Source: Streptomyces sp. NBC_00690 (GTDB taxonomy: Bacteria > Actinomycetota > Actinomycetes > Streptomycetales > Streptomycetaceae). From it: a DNA stretch of 64,000 bases. The stretch spans positions 8,335,501 to 8,399,500 of the forward strand of contig NZ_CP109009.1 in assembly GCF_036226685.1 (NCBI RefSeq). The letters run 5' to 3'. Below the pieces are notes generated by a model. It saw nothing but the letters and a program-made list of their open reading frames with translations, did not search any database and was not told the DNA's origin. Below, in pieces: positions 30,701-36,536 of the stretch. A program made the position numbers and the translations under genes. Position 1 is the stretch's first letter; each line of letters begins with the position of its first letter.

Positions 30701-31388
30701 GACGCAGGGCGGGCAGTGCGCTCTTGACCTCCCCTTCCACGGCGAGGGACGCCCGGTGGTACGGGGTCGTCGGCGCGGGGTGCCCTCCCTGGTAGACGGC
30801 GGCCAGATCCTCGAAGAAGACCTGCCAACAGGCGTCGTCCCAGGCGATGTGGTGCACCACCAGCAACAGGGTGTGTCGGTCGGGGCCCTGGACGTACACG
30901 GTGACCCGCAGGGGGTGGCCGGACTCCAGGTCGAAGGGTGTACGCAGGTCGGTACGGACCAGGGCGTCGACGTCCGCGTCGCGGGCGTCGACCTCGGTCA
31001 GCTCCAAGGCGTCGGACAGATCGGGGATCGCCAGCAGCTCGCCTGCTTCGGTGAGCGCGTACCGGGTGCGCAGGACCTCGTGGTGGGCGACGACGGTACG
31101 CAGCGCGGTGGCCAGGGCGGTGAGATCGAGCGGCCCGTCGAGGCGCAGGGCGGTGCCCACATTCAGTGCGGCACCGGTGGGGTCGCTCGCGTGCTGCAAC
31201 CACAGACGCTGCTGAGCCGTGCTCGTTCCCGACGGCGCGCCGGTGTCCGCCGCCCCCTCCACGGCGGACACAACCGTGTGGGGTTCATTCCCACTGTCCT
31301 GGTCGACCAGTCCACTCGCGGCGATGCGTTTGCGCAGCGCTGCGAGCCGCCGTTCGTGATCGGCTTTGTTCCTGGCCGTGTTGCGCAT
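24711..31388 (-). CDS. NRPS, two modules: C-A-PCP-C-A-PCP
   Basis: About 2225 residues. The ATG at 31388 lies 10 bases after GGAGG; a GTG at 31394 is equally possible. A short helical, charged N-terminus (about 1-30) looks like a docking element. C1 (50-480) has HHIAWDDAC and C2 (1130-1580) has HHIICDEVS; both keep the catalytic His and Asp, but the usual Gly is Asp or Glu. A1 (about 497-997) has a pocket read as D-V-G-H-L-V-F-Q-S, which I do not recognise. A2 (about 1597-2103) reads H-D-C-T-V-S-N-G-G: the Asp that normally holds the amino group is His, and the A5 motif is YGATE rather than YGPTE. PCPs (GGHSL, GGDSI) follow each A domain. No epimerase or thioesterase is present. One A domain probably takes the N-hydroxy amino acid. 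Confidence 0.95.
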   Translation of the reverse strand: MRNTARNKADHERRLAALRKRIAASGLVDQDSGNEPHTVVSAVEGAADTGAPSGTSTAQQRLWLQHASDPTGAALNVGTALRLDGPLDLTALATALRTVVAHHEVLRTRYALTEAGELLAIPDLSDALELTEVDARDADVDALVRTDLRTPFDLESGHPLRVTVYVQGPDRHTLLLVVHHIAWDDACWQVFFEDLAAVYQGGHPAPTTPYHRASLAVEGEVKSALPALRRHWAKTLTRASGSAGLDRRTAADQQTAEAGAEEVRLDAVQSASLDALARSAGTTAFTVLLTSFAAALRRHTGSERSLISTPVLRRDSGHTTRTLGYFGNVLLLVLDTDPRGSFHDALRSVGRVVVDALDHQDLEYDEAIRLLGASGRVQPVEVSFGIEGAEVPLRLPGIDVRPLPARTGIAQAPLSVMARQEPDGRWVIRFEYIPEAVGEQTVRSLVESTRRTLLAGLGSPDVALGDQSLVTEEEYAIVLAHGTAPTLDAPAPGVVERFERQAAQRAESVALRGAEGTMTYRELNDRANAVARWVAAQGIGPEDVVACALERSFATVSIALGVLKSGAVLFPLDVAHPEERLTRLLADAGPRHLFTSATTDTAIPSSTVPRTVVTSSAFDAQVSALAGEGDLTDRDRVRPLRRDNLAYIIYTSGSTGRPKGVGTSHAALGDHLEWLLSHFAATHDRLEDVRWLQLASPAFDVSMGELFGPLAAGGEVLVARPDAERDLDALFVELAELDATVVHAVPSFLHYLAAAAPDARLPLLRWLPVGGEALPGELADRVRERFSAHSEVTLANFYGPTETTQSVTGYPVVAPQGHRIVPIGTPKWGNVALVLDADLRIAPLGEVGELYIEGSSLARGYLGRAALTAERFVPSPLTPGARLYRTGDLARFTNDGELEFIGRVDDQVKIRGFRVEPGEIEAVLRADEQVGQAVVVAREDAHTGSRLVAYLTAADDGELDAEGVKARLTAALPAHMVPSAFVVLDELPLTPAGKTDRRALPDAPAAESTSFRPVREGAERQIAQLFAELLGRSADPSAPDTQKTPTTAQEPPSIGARRIGADTSFFELGGHSLLLTRLISRIRRDLGVHIGVRDAFTQATPAALARLVGAGEPAPQQRALTFGPRPAEPPLSPAQQRIWFVDRIEESSTTYNVPIALGIDGPLDSPLLQRALEEVLRRHEALRTVFPDRDGVSHQRVLPDHRVELPVLSVTEDEVAGALARAAEHPFDLASERPFRAALLRIGAERHVLSLLVHHIICDEVSAGVLVADVTRAYEALRGGAGTDGAPVLTPLPVGYADYAVWQGGRLAGTDPANAGGQKDPEALRTFWRTYLADLPQDTSVLLGRARPAQPDSAGGIAHFTFDRHIRAGVERLAERTGATPFIVLQSAVAVLLGLWGAGEDVPLGTPVANRPDESLDEVVGLFVNLLVVRNDLSGDPTVEEVVTRAKQRAVDAYEHAELPFEQVVDAVGVERSLSVNPLFQVLVQLRDEEAVQHRTEGLDWRLVQQYTATAKYDLSVNFEPDSATGGWGGEMIYRRDLYEEDAVARLVEGLHLVLRAVVDDPGIRLHELDLVPARERQSVLDEWSHGPRAVPERAETLSELIERSRSLFQEPGAAARTAVDCAGETIDYGRLHERSDRLARLLIERGAGPEQFVAIAVPRSVDMVVALLAVVKTGAAYLPLDMRLPSDRLDFMISDAAPVAVVTRSDAPVELPDSAASPRLVLDSPEVIAALAQQPAERLPAEVARRARGENIAYFLYTSGSTGVPKGVIGTHRAYAARLTWQPVRYPIATPDVRLCQGWLSFHDGGCEILAGLIAGAELLLADEHEARDVGSLVRLIEGNPIGQVTAVPTAINALLGVSPDAVRSVPRWVTSGEPITGVLLERLRAAAPNSEIINNYGATELSGGVVRGRLHEEGLHLGTPVDGSRVLVLDARLNPCPVGVPGEVYAAGHQVARGYWRQPGLTAARFLPNPYATRPGELLYRTGDRAMWSADGRLVFGGRTDHQVKLRGIRVELGEIESALRSVPEVASAAARTHEVHGSTTLAGYITLVDPTADRDAVVASVRERLAQELPSYLHPAVITVLDAMPLTGSGKLNRPALPEPQVRTEGVHEALRTETEETVAALFEDVLDAKDVGRSDGFFALGGDSIISVQLASRARSRGLLLTAQMVFEHPTVGELAAACGRAAADAARAEARPADPSVSATDASGLDKETLQALLGSWGRD

Positions 31389-31629
31389 GCCCACATGCCC
31401 TCCCCATGTCACTGACCGACCGTTGTGGCCGACAGTCCTCGGTCCATGTCCGGGCCGGCACCGAACCGCACGGTGCGCCCCACCGCACCGGCACGCTCGG
31501 GATGCCGCCCGTTCCCCGCGGCCCGCTCGGGCCTTCGTTCACCGTGATCGCCACGAGCCCGCCGCTCGGCCCGCCCGCGCCGTTGCGCGATCGTTCGGTG
31601 CCGTGGCGGTTCGTGCTCGTGGCCGGAGC

Positions 31630-32511
31630 TCATCCCCAGGAGTTCACGGTGAAGCGCTCGCTCAGTGCGCGGGCACCGATGGCGTATTCGCGCAGTTCGT
31701 TTGCCTTTCCGACGAGGAGTTCATCGCCCGAGGTGACAGCGATGTCAGCCAGCCATTCGTAGGTCGCTTCCGCGGGCACGTCGTAGCGGAAGTGGACTTT
31801 GGAGAGGAGGAAGAGGAACTCCTTGAAGTTCGAGCGGTCGACGACCTGCCCCAACCCCTTGATGGCGTCGAGTCGGGCTGCTGGCAGGGGTGGCCGCTCG
31901 ATGATCTGGGCATCGGTCGACGGCCGGTAGCGGGAGGCGTCCCGGAAGACGTCCGACTCCTGGTACTCGCCGTCGAAGGCGAAGTCCACGCACAGCATCT
32001 GCCGACTGTCAGGGGAGAAATTGGCCGCCGCGTGCACCGATCCCGCGTCGAGGAACCAGATCTCCCCCGGGCGCATGTTGATGACGGTGTCGTCATTGGA
32101 GTGCAGGGCGGCTGCGTTCTCCTCCAGGAACATCAGTACGCGGAAGTACTGGTCCGCGTCCTTGTCCAACTCCACGAAGTCCCGGTGCGGAATGACGACC
32201 GCGTCCACGAGGTTGCGGGTGCGCACCATCGTGATGTGGTCGGTGTTGAAGGTGCTTTCCACCACGTCACGCAAGTAGGAGCAGTTCTTGCCGTGTTCGG
32301 TCAGTTGGGCGGGGGAGTCGGTGTCGCGGTAGAGATCGTCCCCGGAGTCACCGGTGCTGTTCCACAGCGGCAAGTTCTTCCAGTAGCCGTTGCTGAACTC
32401 GTCGTAGCCCTCTTCACCGCGGGGCAGAGAGCTGAGGTATTCGAGGTCCCTGGACAGGAGTGTTTCGTCCAGGTCGATGCGTCCCAGGATGTGTGATCTC
32501 AAGACTGACAT
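31630..32511 (-). CDS. L-proline cis-3-hydroxylase-like Fe(II)/2-oxoglutarate dioxygenase
   Basis: About 293 residues from the ATG at 32511, which follows GGAAAGG. Length and sequence closely match the Streptomyces proline 3-hydroxylase (P3H) family: N-terminal MSVLRSHILGRIDLDE, then YDEFSNGYWKNLPLWN, the iron ligands His and Asp in VIPHRDFVELD, the distal His in WFLDAGSVH, the 2-oxoglutarate Arg in SRQMLCVDFAFDG and the tail ARALSERFTVNSWG. These enzymes hydroxylate free L-proline at C3 in the cytosol. It is the first gene of the iron-regulated operon, and one NRPS in the operon has a Pro-like A-domain code, so 3-hydroxyproline is a likely building block. The nearby Cys/His changes are minor; exact substrate (Pro, pipecolate or a bound residue) is untested. 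Confidence 0.9.
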   Translation of the reverse strand: MSVLRSHILGRIDLDETLLSRDLEYLSSLPRGEEGYDEFSNGYWKNLPLWNSTGDSGDDLYRDTDSPAQLTEHGKNCSYLRDVVESTFNTDHITMVRTRNLVDAVVIPHRDFVELDKDADQYFRVLMFLEENAAALHSNDDTVINMRPGEIWFLDAGSVHAAANFSPDSRQMLCVDFAFDGEYQESDVFRDASRYRPSTDAQIIERPPLPAARLDAIKGLGQVVDRSNFKEFLFLLSKVHFRYDVPAEATYEWLADIAVTSGDELLVGKANELREYAIGARALSERFTVNSWG

Positions 32512-32743
32512 CACCTTTCCGAATCGTGTTGCGGGCACAGGCGTGGTTGCCCTCGCTCCCGCACTGGTCAAGTGCCGCGGACATGCCTCTTCCACGGCGT
32601 ACCCCAAGGCCCGCTGCCGGCGGGCGCCGTGGTCCGGTCACCCCGAGACAGCACGGGGCCCGCGATGTGTTGTGGTGTTGGGGTGCGCCGGAGTGTGGCG
32701 TCCTGTTCGGCATCGGCTCCAGTCCGTCAAGCCGACTGGCCAG

Positions 32744-32772
32744 ACGCTATCCATGTCCTGAAAGTTCGGCAA
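32744..32772 (-). promoter_or_regulatory. Promoter of the siderophore operon
   Basis: On the minus strand, a -35 TTGCCG (32772-32767) is followed after 17 bases by a -10 TAGCGT (32749-32744), a good fit to Streptomyces vegetative promoters. Transcription would start near 32737, giving a leader of about 225 bases to the ATG at 32511. The iron box overlaps the -35 element. Confidence 0.6.
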
Positions 32773-32783
32773 GGCTTACCTAA
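32765..32783. promoter_or_regulatory. Iron box (DmdR1/IdeR-type operator)
   Basis: The plus-strand sequence TTCGGCAAGGCTTACCTAA matches the Streptomyces DmdR1 iron-box consensus TTAGGTTAGGCTCACCTAA at 15 of 19 positions, keeping the AGGCT core and the CCTAA half. It overlaps the -35 of the operon promoter, where iron-loaded repressor would block RNA polymerase. It also lies upstream of the divergent acetyltransferase and may control both directions. Confidence 0.7.
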
Positions 32784-32831
32784 GTTGATCTCCAATATTA
32801 CACATAGATCACTCATCATTGACATCCCGAC

Positions 32832-32845
32832 GTGACGGGCGTCAC
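32832..32845. promoter_or_regulatory. Palindrome GTGACG-GG-CGTCAC, possible operator
   Basis: A perfect 6-base inverted repeat with a 2-base spacer, just downstream of a TTGACA (32819-32824) that could be the -35 of a plus-strand promoter for the acetyltransferase. No regulator is recognised for it. Confidence 0.35.
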
Positions 32846-32848
32846 TAA

Positions 32849-32875
32849 CAACTCGCTCAACCCTGTGACGAGTTG
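32849..32875. repeat. Inverted repeat CAACTCG...CGAGTTG
   Basis: Seven-base perfect arms at 32849-32855 and 32869-32875, 13 bases apart, in the region leading to the acetyltransferase gene. It could form a small hairpin in that mRNA leader or be a second operator. Nothing else supports a function. Confidence 0.35.
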
Positions 32876-33120
32876 ACGTAAGGTCGCCGTCGGCGGAGTG
32901 ATGGTGATCTCCTTGTCGACACCGTCGCCCACCTGGAACAATCCCGGGGGAGTGTGAGCCTCGTCGACCGGAGCTCACCCCGCGTTCGGCGCTGCACCCG
33001 CCCGCACCGCGCGGGTCATGCCGTCGTGGCCCCACCCCGACGCGGACCTGTGAGAGCCTCGGCCCGGCGCCCGGTCCCATCCCCCACCCGACACAGCCGT
33101 ACCAACCGTGGAGTGTCACG

Positions 33121-33756
33121 TTGAACCCAACCGAGACCTATCCGGTCCTGCCCCGCTATGTCACGGACGGGCTGCCCGCCGCCTGGCTTGAGGTGCCCGC
33201 GCCGCCCACCGACTTCGTCCGTGGGGGCCTTCGGTACCGGCAGGTACGAGCGGACGGTTCCGACGTGCCGATGATCTGGGAGTGGATGAACCGGCCCCAC
33301 ACCGCGAAGGGTTGGGAGTACGACTGGCCCCTGGCACGTTGGCAGGCGCACATCGACGCCCAGTTCGCCTCCGACTACTCGCGCCCCATCATCGTGGAGA
33401 GCGAGGGGCGACCCATCGCCTATATGGAGTTCTACCGCATGGCACAGGACGTCGTTGGGCACCACTACCGGGCCGCCGCGCACGATCTGAGCATGCACCT
33501 GGCCATCGCCGACCTCGTGGACACCGGCCGCGGCCTCGGCAGCAGGATCATCGGAGAGGTCACCGATGAGTTCTTCCTGCGCGACCCGCTGTGCAACGCC
33601 GTCGTCTACGAGCCCGACGCGGTGAACGCGGCCTCCCGCAGGATGATCGAGAACAACGACGCCACCTGTCTGGGTGAAGTCCAGGTCCGCCACCGCAAGA
33701 TCGCCCTCTACGCCAAGGCGAGGGAGGGGCACCCACTGCCGCGCATCGAACCCTGA
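33121..33756 (+). CDS. GNAT acetyltransferase for hydroxamate siderophore (IucB/MbtK-like)
   Basis: A 211-residue GNAT protein of the IucB/AlcB/MbtK siderophore subfamily, which acylates the hydroxylated side-chain nitrogen of Lys or Orn using acyl-CoA. It starts at TTG (33121), placed seven bases after GGAG; no better in-frame start exists. Family features include RPIAYMEFYR, DLSMHLAI followed by TGRGLGSRIIGEV (the CoA-binding loop) and EPDAVNAASRRMIENNDA near the end. It is transcribed away from the siderophore operon across a shared promoter region with an iron box. With the MbtG-like monooxygenase it should supply an N-acyl-N-hydroxy amino acid; whether the acyl group is acetyl or another is not visible. 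Confidence 0.9.
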   Translation: MNPTETYPVLPRYVTDGLPAAWLEVPAPPTDFVRGGLRYRQVRADGSDVPMIWEWMNRPHTAKGWEYDWPLARWQAHIDAQFASDYSRPIIVESEGRPIAYMEFYRMAQDVVGHHYRAAAHDLSMHLAIADLVDTGRGLGSRIIGEVTDEFFLRDPLCNAVVYEPDAVNAASRRMIENNDATCLGEVQVRHRKIALYAKAREGHPLPRIEP

Positions 33757-34077
33757 CCCGGGGCACGGCACAGGCGCACACTGCGCCGCTCACACAGGGG
33801 ATGAACTCTGCACAACGGAGATCGGACCCCCGGTCCCGGCGCCGCGGCGAGGACGATCCCTCGTTGGGCACGGTGACCGGCCAAATCCCGCACACCTGCT
33901 GCGCCGTGGCTGCTCGGGCGGTATGCCGCCGAGTACCCTCTACTGGTGACGCACTGTCATATATGTGCTTCAGTGTTGCAAGTGTCGCAGTGAACAGCCC
34001 GGTGTGACTGCTCATGGTCACGGGGCCACACTCGCTTATGCGCGGCCTCGCGATGACCGGGTGGGATGCGGAACACC
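33757..34077. other. Gene-free spacer
   Basis: Between the acetyltransferase stop and the terminator of the convergent CBM2 gene. I see no convincing ORF or RNA gene; a modest A/T-rich patch lies around 33955-33990 (TCATATATG). Confidence 0.6.
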
Positions 34078-34113
34078 GTGCCCGCCCGGACGGTGTGGAG
34101 ACCGGGCGGGCAC
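34078..34113 (-). terminator. Hairpin terminator of the CBM2-FnIII gene
   Basis: Perfect 12-base arms GTGCCCGCCCGG (34078-34089) and CCGGGCGGGCAC (34102-34113) with a 12-base loop, 19 bases past the stop of the minus-strand gene. No T-run follows, as is usual in Streptomyces. It may also stop read-through from the convergent acetyltransferase gene. Confidence 0.8.
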
Positions 34114-34131
34114 CTCAGTCAGATGTCACCG

Positions 34132-34818
34132 TCACCCTGGGATCGTAACGATGATGGGTTCGCTGTACGCCGAGGTGTTCCCGGCCAGATCCTTGGCGCG
34201 GACCCGGAACGCATGCGGGGTCCATGGTTGGAGCCCCGTCACCCGCAGTGAGTGGACTCCCACGGTGCTGCCCGCCGGCAGACCGTCCCGGGAGACCTCG
34301 TACGTCAGGGGCGTGTCCCGGTCGTCCGATGACGCGCTCCAGGACAGCAGCAGCGAGGTTCCGGTGAACTCGGTGATGCTCAGGCGATGTGGCACGGTCG
34401 GTGCGGTGGTATCGGGCAAGGTGCAGATGCCCTGGTTCAGGGTGCAGCTGCGAGGTTGTCCTGCGCCCTGCGCCACCCAGCCGAAGGTCACCGACGCGCC
34501 GGGTGCGATGGCGCCGTTGTAGCCCTGGTTGCGGAAGGAGTACCAGTTCCCGTCGCGGGTGAGCGTCGCATCCCAATGGGCGCTGACGGTGGTGTCGGCG
34601 GGCAGGACGAACGAGACCGCCCAACTGGTGAGTGTGAAACTGCTGATGTTGGTGATCGTGAAGGCGCCCTGATAGCCGCTTTCCCACGAAGTGGTCTGCC
34701 GGAAGTCGGCCACGGCGGGGATCGGTGCCCGTGCACTGGCCGGCGGTGCGAACAACAGGGCGAGCGCTCCGATGATGGTGGCGATGGAGAGGACCGATGA
34801 CGCTCTTCGTCTTCGCAT
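34132..34818 (-). CDS. Secreted CBM2-FnIII protein, chitinase-like without catalytic domain
   Basis: A 228-residue protein. The first 30 residues (MRRRRASSVLSIATIIGALALLFAPPASA) are a signal peptide. Residues about 35-130 match a family 2 carbohydrate-binding module (SWESGYQGAFTITNISS, TSWAVSFVLPADTTVSAHWDA, PGASVTFGW, closing Cys), followed by a fibronectin III domain (about 140-227: TAPTVPHRLSITEFTGTSLLLSW to IIVTIPG). Streptomyces GH18/GH19 chitinases are often CBM2-FnIII-catalytic, and here the protein stops exactly after FnIII, with its own terminator 19 bases on. It is either a true polysaccharide-binding protein or a fixed truncation of a chitinase. A DasR-type operator at the promoter supports the chitin link. 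It shows no link to either neighbouring cluster. Confidence 0.88.
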   Translation of the reverse strand: MRRRRASSVLSIATIIGALALLFAPPASARAPIPAVADFRQTTSWESGYQGAFTITNISSFTLTSWAVSFVLPADTTVSAHWDATLTRDGNWYSFRNQGYNGAIAPGASVTFGWVAQGAGQPRSCTLNQGICTLPDTTAPTVPHRLSITEFTGTSLLLSWSASSDDRDTPLTYEVSRDGLPAGSTVGVHSLRVTGLQPWTPHAFRVRAKDLAGNTSAYSEPIIVTIPG

Positions 34819-34859
34819 GAGCTGCTCCTTGAGATCGGGACGGTCCGTGCGCCTACATG

Positions 34860-34887
34860 ACCAGCTTTGGTCTATACCAAAGCTGGT
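34860..34887. promoter_or_regulatory. DasR-responsive element (dre-like operator)
   Basis: A perfect inverted repeat, ACCAGCTTTGGT-CTAT-ACCAAAGCTGGT. Its centre TGGTCTATACCA (34868-34879) differs by one base from the DasR dre core TGGTCTAGACCA. It lies just downstream of the predicted -10, about 45 bases before the ATG of the CBM2 gene, where a repressor would block transcription until N-acetylglucosamine-derived sugar phosphates are present. Confidence 0.75.
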
Positions 34888-34894
34888 GGGTTAT

Positions 34895-34923
34895 CACTTA
34901 TCGCTAACACCCTTATAGGTCAA
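34895..34923 (-). promoter_or_regulatory. Promoter of the CBM2-FnIII gene
   Basis: Minus strand -35 TTGACC (34923-34918), 17-base spacer, -10 TAAGTG (34900-34895). The start point would fall near 34888, immediately beside the dre-like repeat. Confidence 0.5.
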
Positions 34924-35275
34924 GGGAGTTGAGGAACATCGCTACGGAAGTCGGCGCCAGGCCGGCCGTCTATCCAGGTCGACGGTGAGGGGTGTGCACT
35001 CCTGATCGGTGGCGCGCACGGAACGCCCTACCGGCCCAAGCCGTCGCTCATGACGGGCGGGTAGCCGTGGGGGCGGTTCCCCGCGTTTGTCGATCGACCC
35101 GGGACGGTTCCGGTGCGACCGTGGGTGAGCCGGGCATGGGCACGCAGGTCTCCGAACGCCCCTGGGCGCGCGGACGGGCCGCCGCCCCTTCGACTCCGCC
35201 GACCACTTCCGACCGGAGCTCGACGTGTACTCGGCTGAAGCTGCGCCGGCCGGACCTCAACTACCGTTGGTCCAC
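34924..35275. other. Gene-free spacer upstream of the APH-fold kinase
   Basis: About 350 bases between the CBM2 promoter and the kinase start. No clear promoter, repeat or ORF is seen; the sequence just before the kinase ATG lacks a good ribosome site. Confidence 0.5.
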
Positions 35276-36217
35276 ATGACAGCCACCGCGACGGACATCA
35301 CCGAAGAACTGATCCGGGAGTTGCTGCGCGAGCAGCACCCCGACCTGGCGGATCAACCAGTGAAGCTCGGGGCGCGCGGGTGGGACAACCAGCTGTGGCG
35401 GCTGGGCGAGGACCTGGCCGTCCGATTGCCCTGGGCGACGGAGTCCGCGGACGCGCTGCTGCGCAAGGAACACACCTGGCTCCCCGGTCTAGCCCCGCAC
35501 CTTCCACTGGAGATCCCCGTTCCGCAGCGCCTCGGTGAGCCCTCCGAGCGCTTTCCCCGGCCCTGGATCGTCACCACCTGGGTGCCGGGCGAGCCCGCCG
35601 ACCGCGCGCCCGTGACGCGTGCCGCGGATGCGGCCGTCACTTTGGCCACCTTCCTCACCGCGCTGCACCAGCCCGCCCCCGACGGGGCACCCACCGGACG
35701 AGGACGCGGCGGCGTGCTCGCCGACACCGCCGAGCACTTCACCCAATCGCTCGTCTCGGCTAGCGAACTGGGGCTCATTCCCGACCCGGACGCCGTCCGC
35801 GCGGTCTGGGAGGACGCCGTCGCCGCACCCGACTGGGCAGGCCCGAGCCTCTGGCTCCACGGAGATCTGCATCCAGCCAACATCCTGACCACGAACGGCA
35901 CCTTTTCCGGCGTGATCGACTTCGGTGACCTCTGCGCCGGCGATCCCGCCAGCGACCTCGCCGCCGTCTGGATCCTCCTGCCGGACGGCGTCGCCGACCT
36001 CTTCCACGAGACCTACCGGCCGAGCCCGGACGCCGCGACCCTGCGCCGCGCCCGTGGCTGGGCAGTGCTGCGTGCTCTCAGCGGCATTCTCATCGGGGAC
36101 GCCGGCGTCCACGGTCGCCCCGGAGGCAAGCCCACCTGGGGCCCACCCGCCCACGCCTCACTTCGACGTCTCACCGCAACGGTCCACCAACGATCTAGCA
36201 CCACAGAGGGCGGCTGA
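35276..36217 (+). CDS. Aminoglycoside phosphotransferase (APH)-fold kinase
   Basis: A 313-residue protein of the APH/choline-kinase fold. The catalytic motif WLHGDLHPANIL and metal-binding IDFGDLCAGDPASDLA are both intact; the N-lobe contains RGWDNQLWRLGEDLAVRLP. I start at the ATG at 35276; upstream frame extends to 35225 but has no homology or better ribosome site. Members phosphorylate small molecules such as aminoglycosides or macrolides, or have unknown substrates. It is not in an evident operon. A role in self-resistance cannot be claimed, since neither cluster is expected to make an aminoglycoside. Confidence 0.88.
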   Translation: MTATATDITEELIRELLREQHPDLADQPVKLGARGWDNQLWRLGEDLAVRLPWATESADALLRKEHTWLPGLAPHLPLEIPVPQRLGEPSERFPRPWIVTTWVPGEPADRAPVTRAADAAVTLATFLTALHQPAPDGAPTGRGRGGVLADTAEHFTQSLVSASELGLIPDPDAVRAVWEDAVAAPDWAGPSLWLHGDLHPANILTTNGTFSGVIDFGDLCAGDPASDLAAVWILLPDGVADLFHETYRPSPDAATLRRARGWAVLRALSGILIGDAGVHGRPGGKPTWGPPAHASLRRLTATVHQRSSTTEGG

Positions 36218-36253
36218 GGAACAAGCATCGAGGACCACAGAGGACGGCTGAGG
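36201..36253. repeat. 19-bp direct repeat at the end of the APH gene
   Basis: CCACAGAGGGCGGCTGAGG at 36201-36219 contains the stop codon of the kinase gene and recurs with one change at 36235-36253, 34 bases on. It looks like a small duplication of the gene's 3' end. Confidence 0.75.
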
Positions 36254-36536
36254 GACAGCCGCATGCCATCAGCCCGTGCGACACCTGCCCGGCAGCGCCA
36301 CGTTCGGTCGGCGTACGAACAGTCTGGGCGCCGCTGAACAGGACCTGCACGGTGATACGTGGCCTGGTCGACACGGAGTCCTCCGCTGCGGGGAGTGGTC
36401 GGAACACTCCAAGACCGGCTCGTGATCGTTGTCCTCGGCGAGGCCACCTTTCGGGGCCGCCCTGTTTCAGACTTGCAGGACGCGGCGGCTCGACAGGCGC
36501 CGCGTCCACGTCCACGTCGACCCAAGGACTCCCATC

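Larger units (their letters stand above)
32512..33120. other. Divergent intergenic region between the operon and the acetyltransferase
   Basis: A 609-base gene-free region. It holds the iron-box promoter of the minus-strand operon (32744-32783), a GTGACG-GG-CGTCAC palindrome (32832-32845), a further inverted repeat (32849-32875) and a long leader of about 225 bases before the hydroxylase start. The stretch 32760-32830 is clearly richer in A and T than its surroundings, as expected of a promoter region. I see no RNA gene or convincing small ORF. Confidence 0.8.

Noticed and set aside
32512..32607. Longer hydroxylase start at 32607
   Set aside because: The added 32 residues have no family match, and the ATG at 32511 has a ribosome site and gives the canonical P3H N-terminus.
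33801..34007. 68-codon plus-strand frame after the acetyltransferase
   Set aside because: Its composition is not protein-like, it has no clear ribosome site and no recognisable features.
35276..36217. APH-fold kinase as self-resistance gene of either cluster
   Set aside because: It is separated from both clusters by unrelated genes, and neither predicted product is a known APH substrate.
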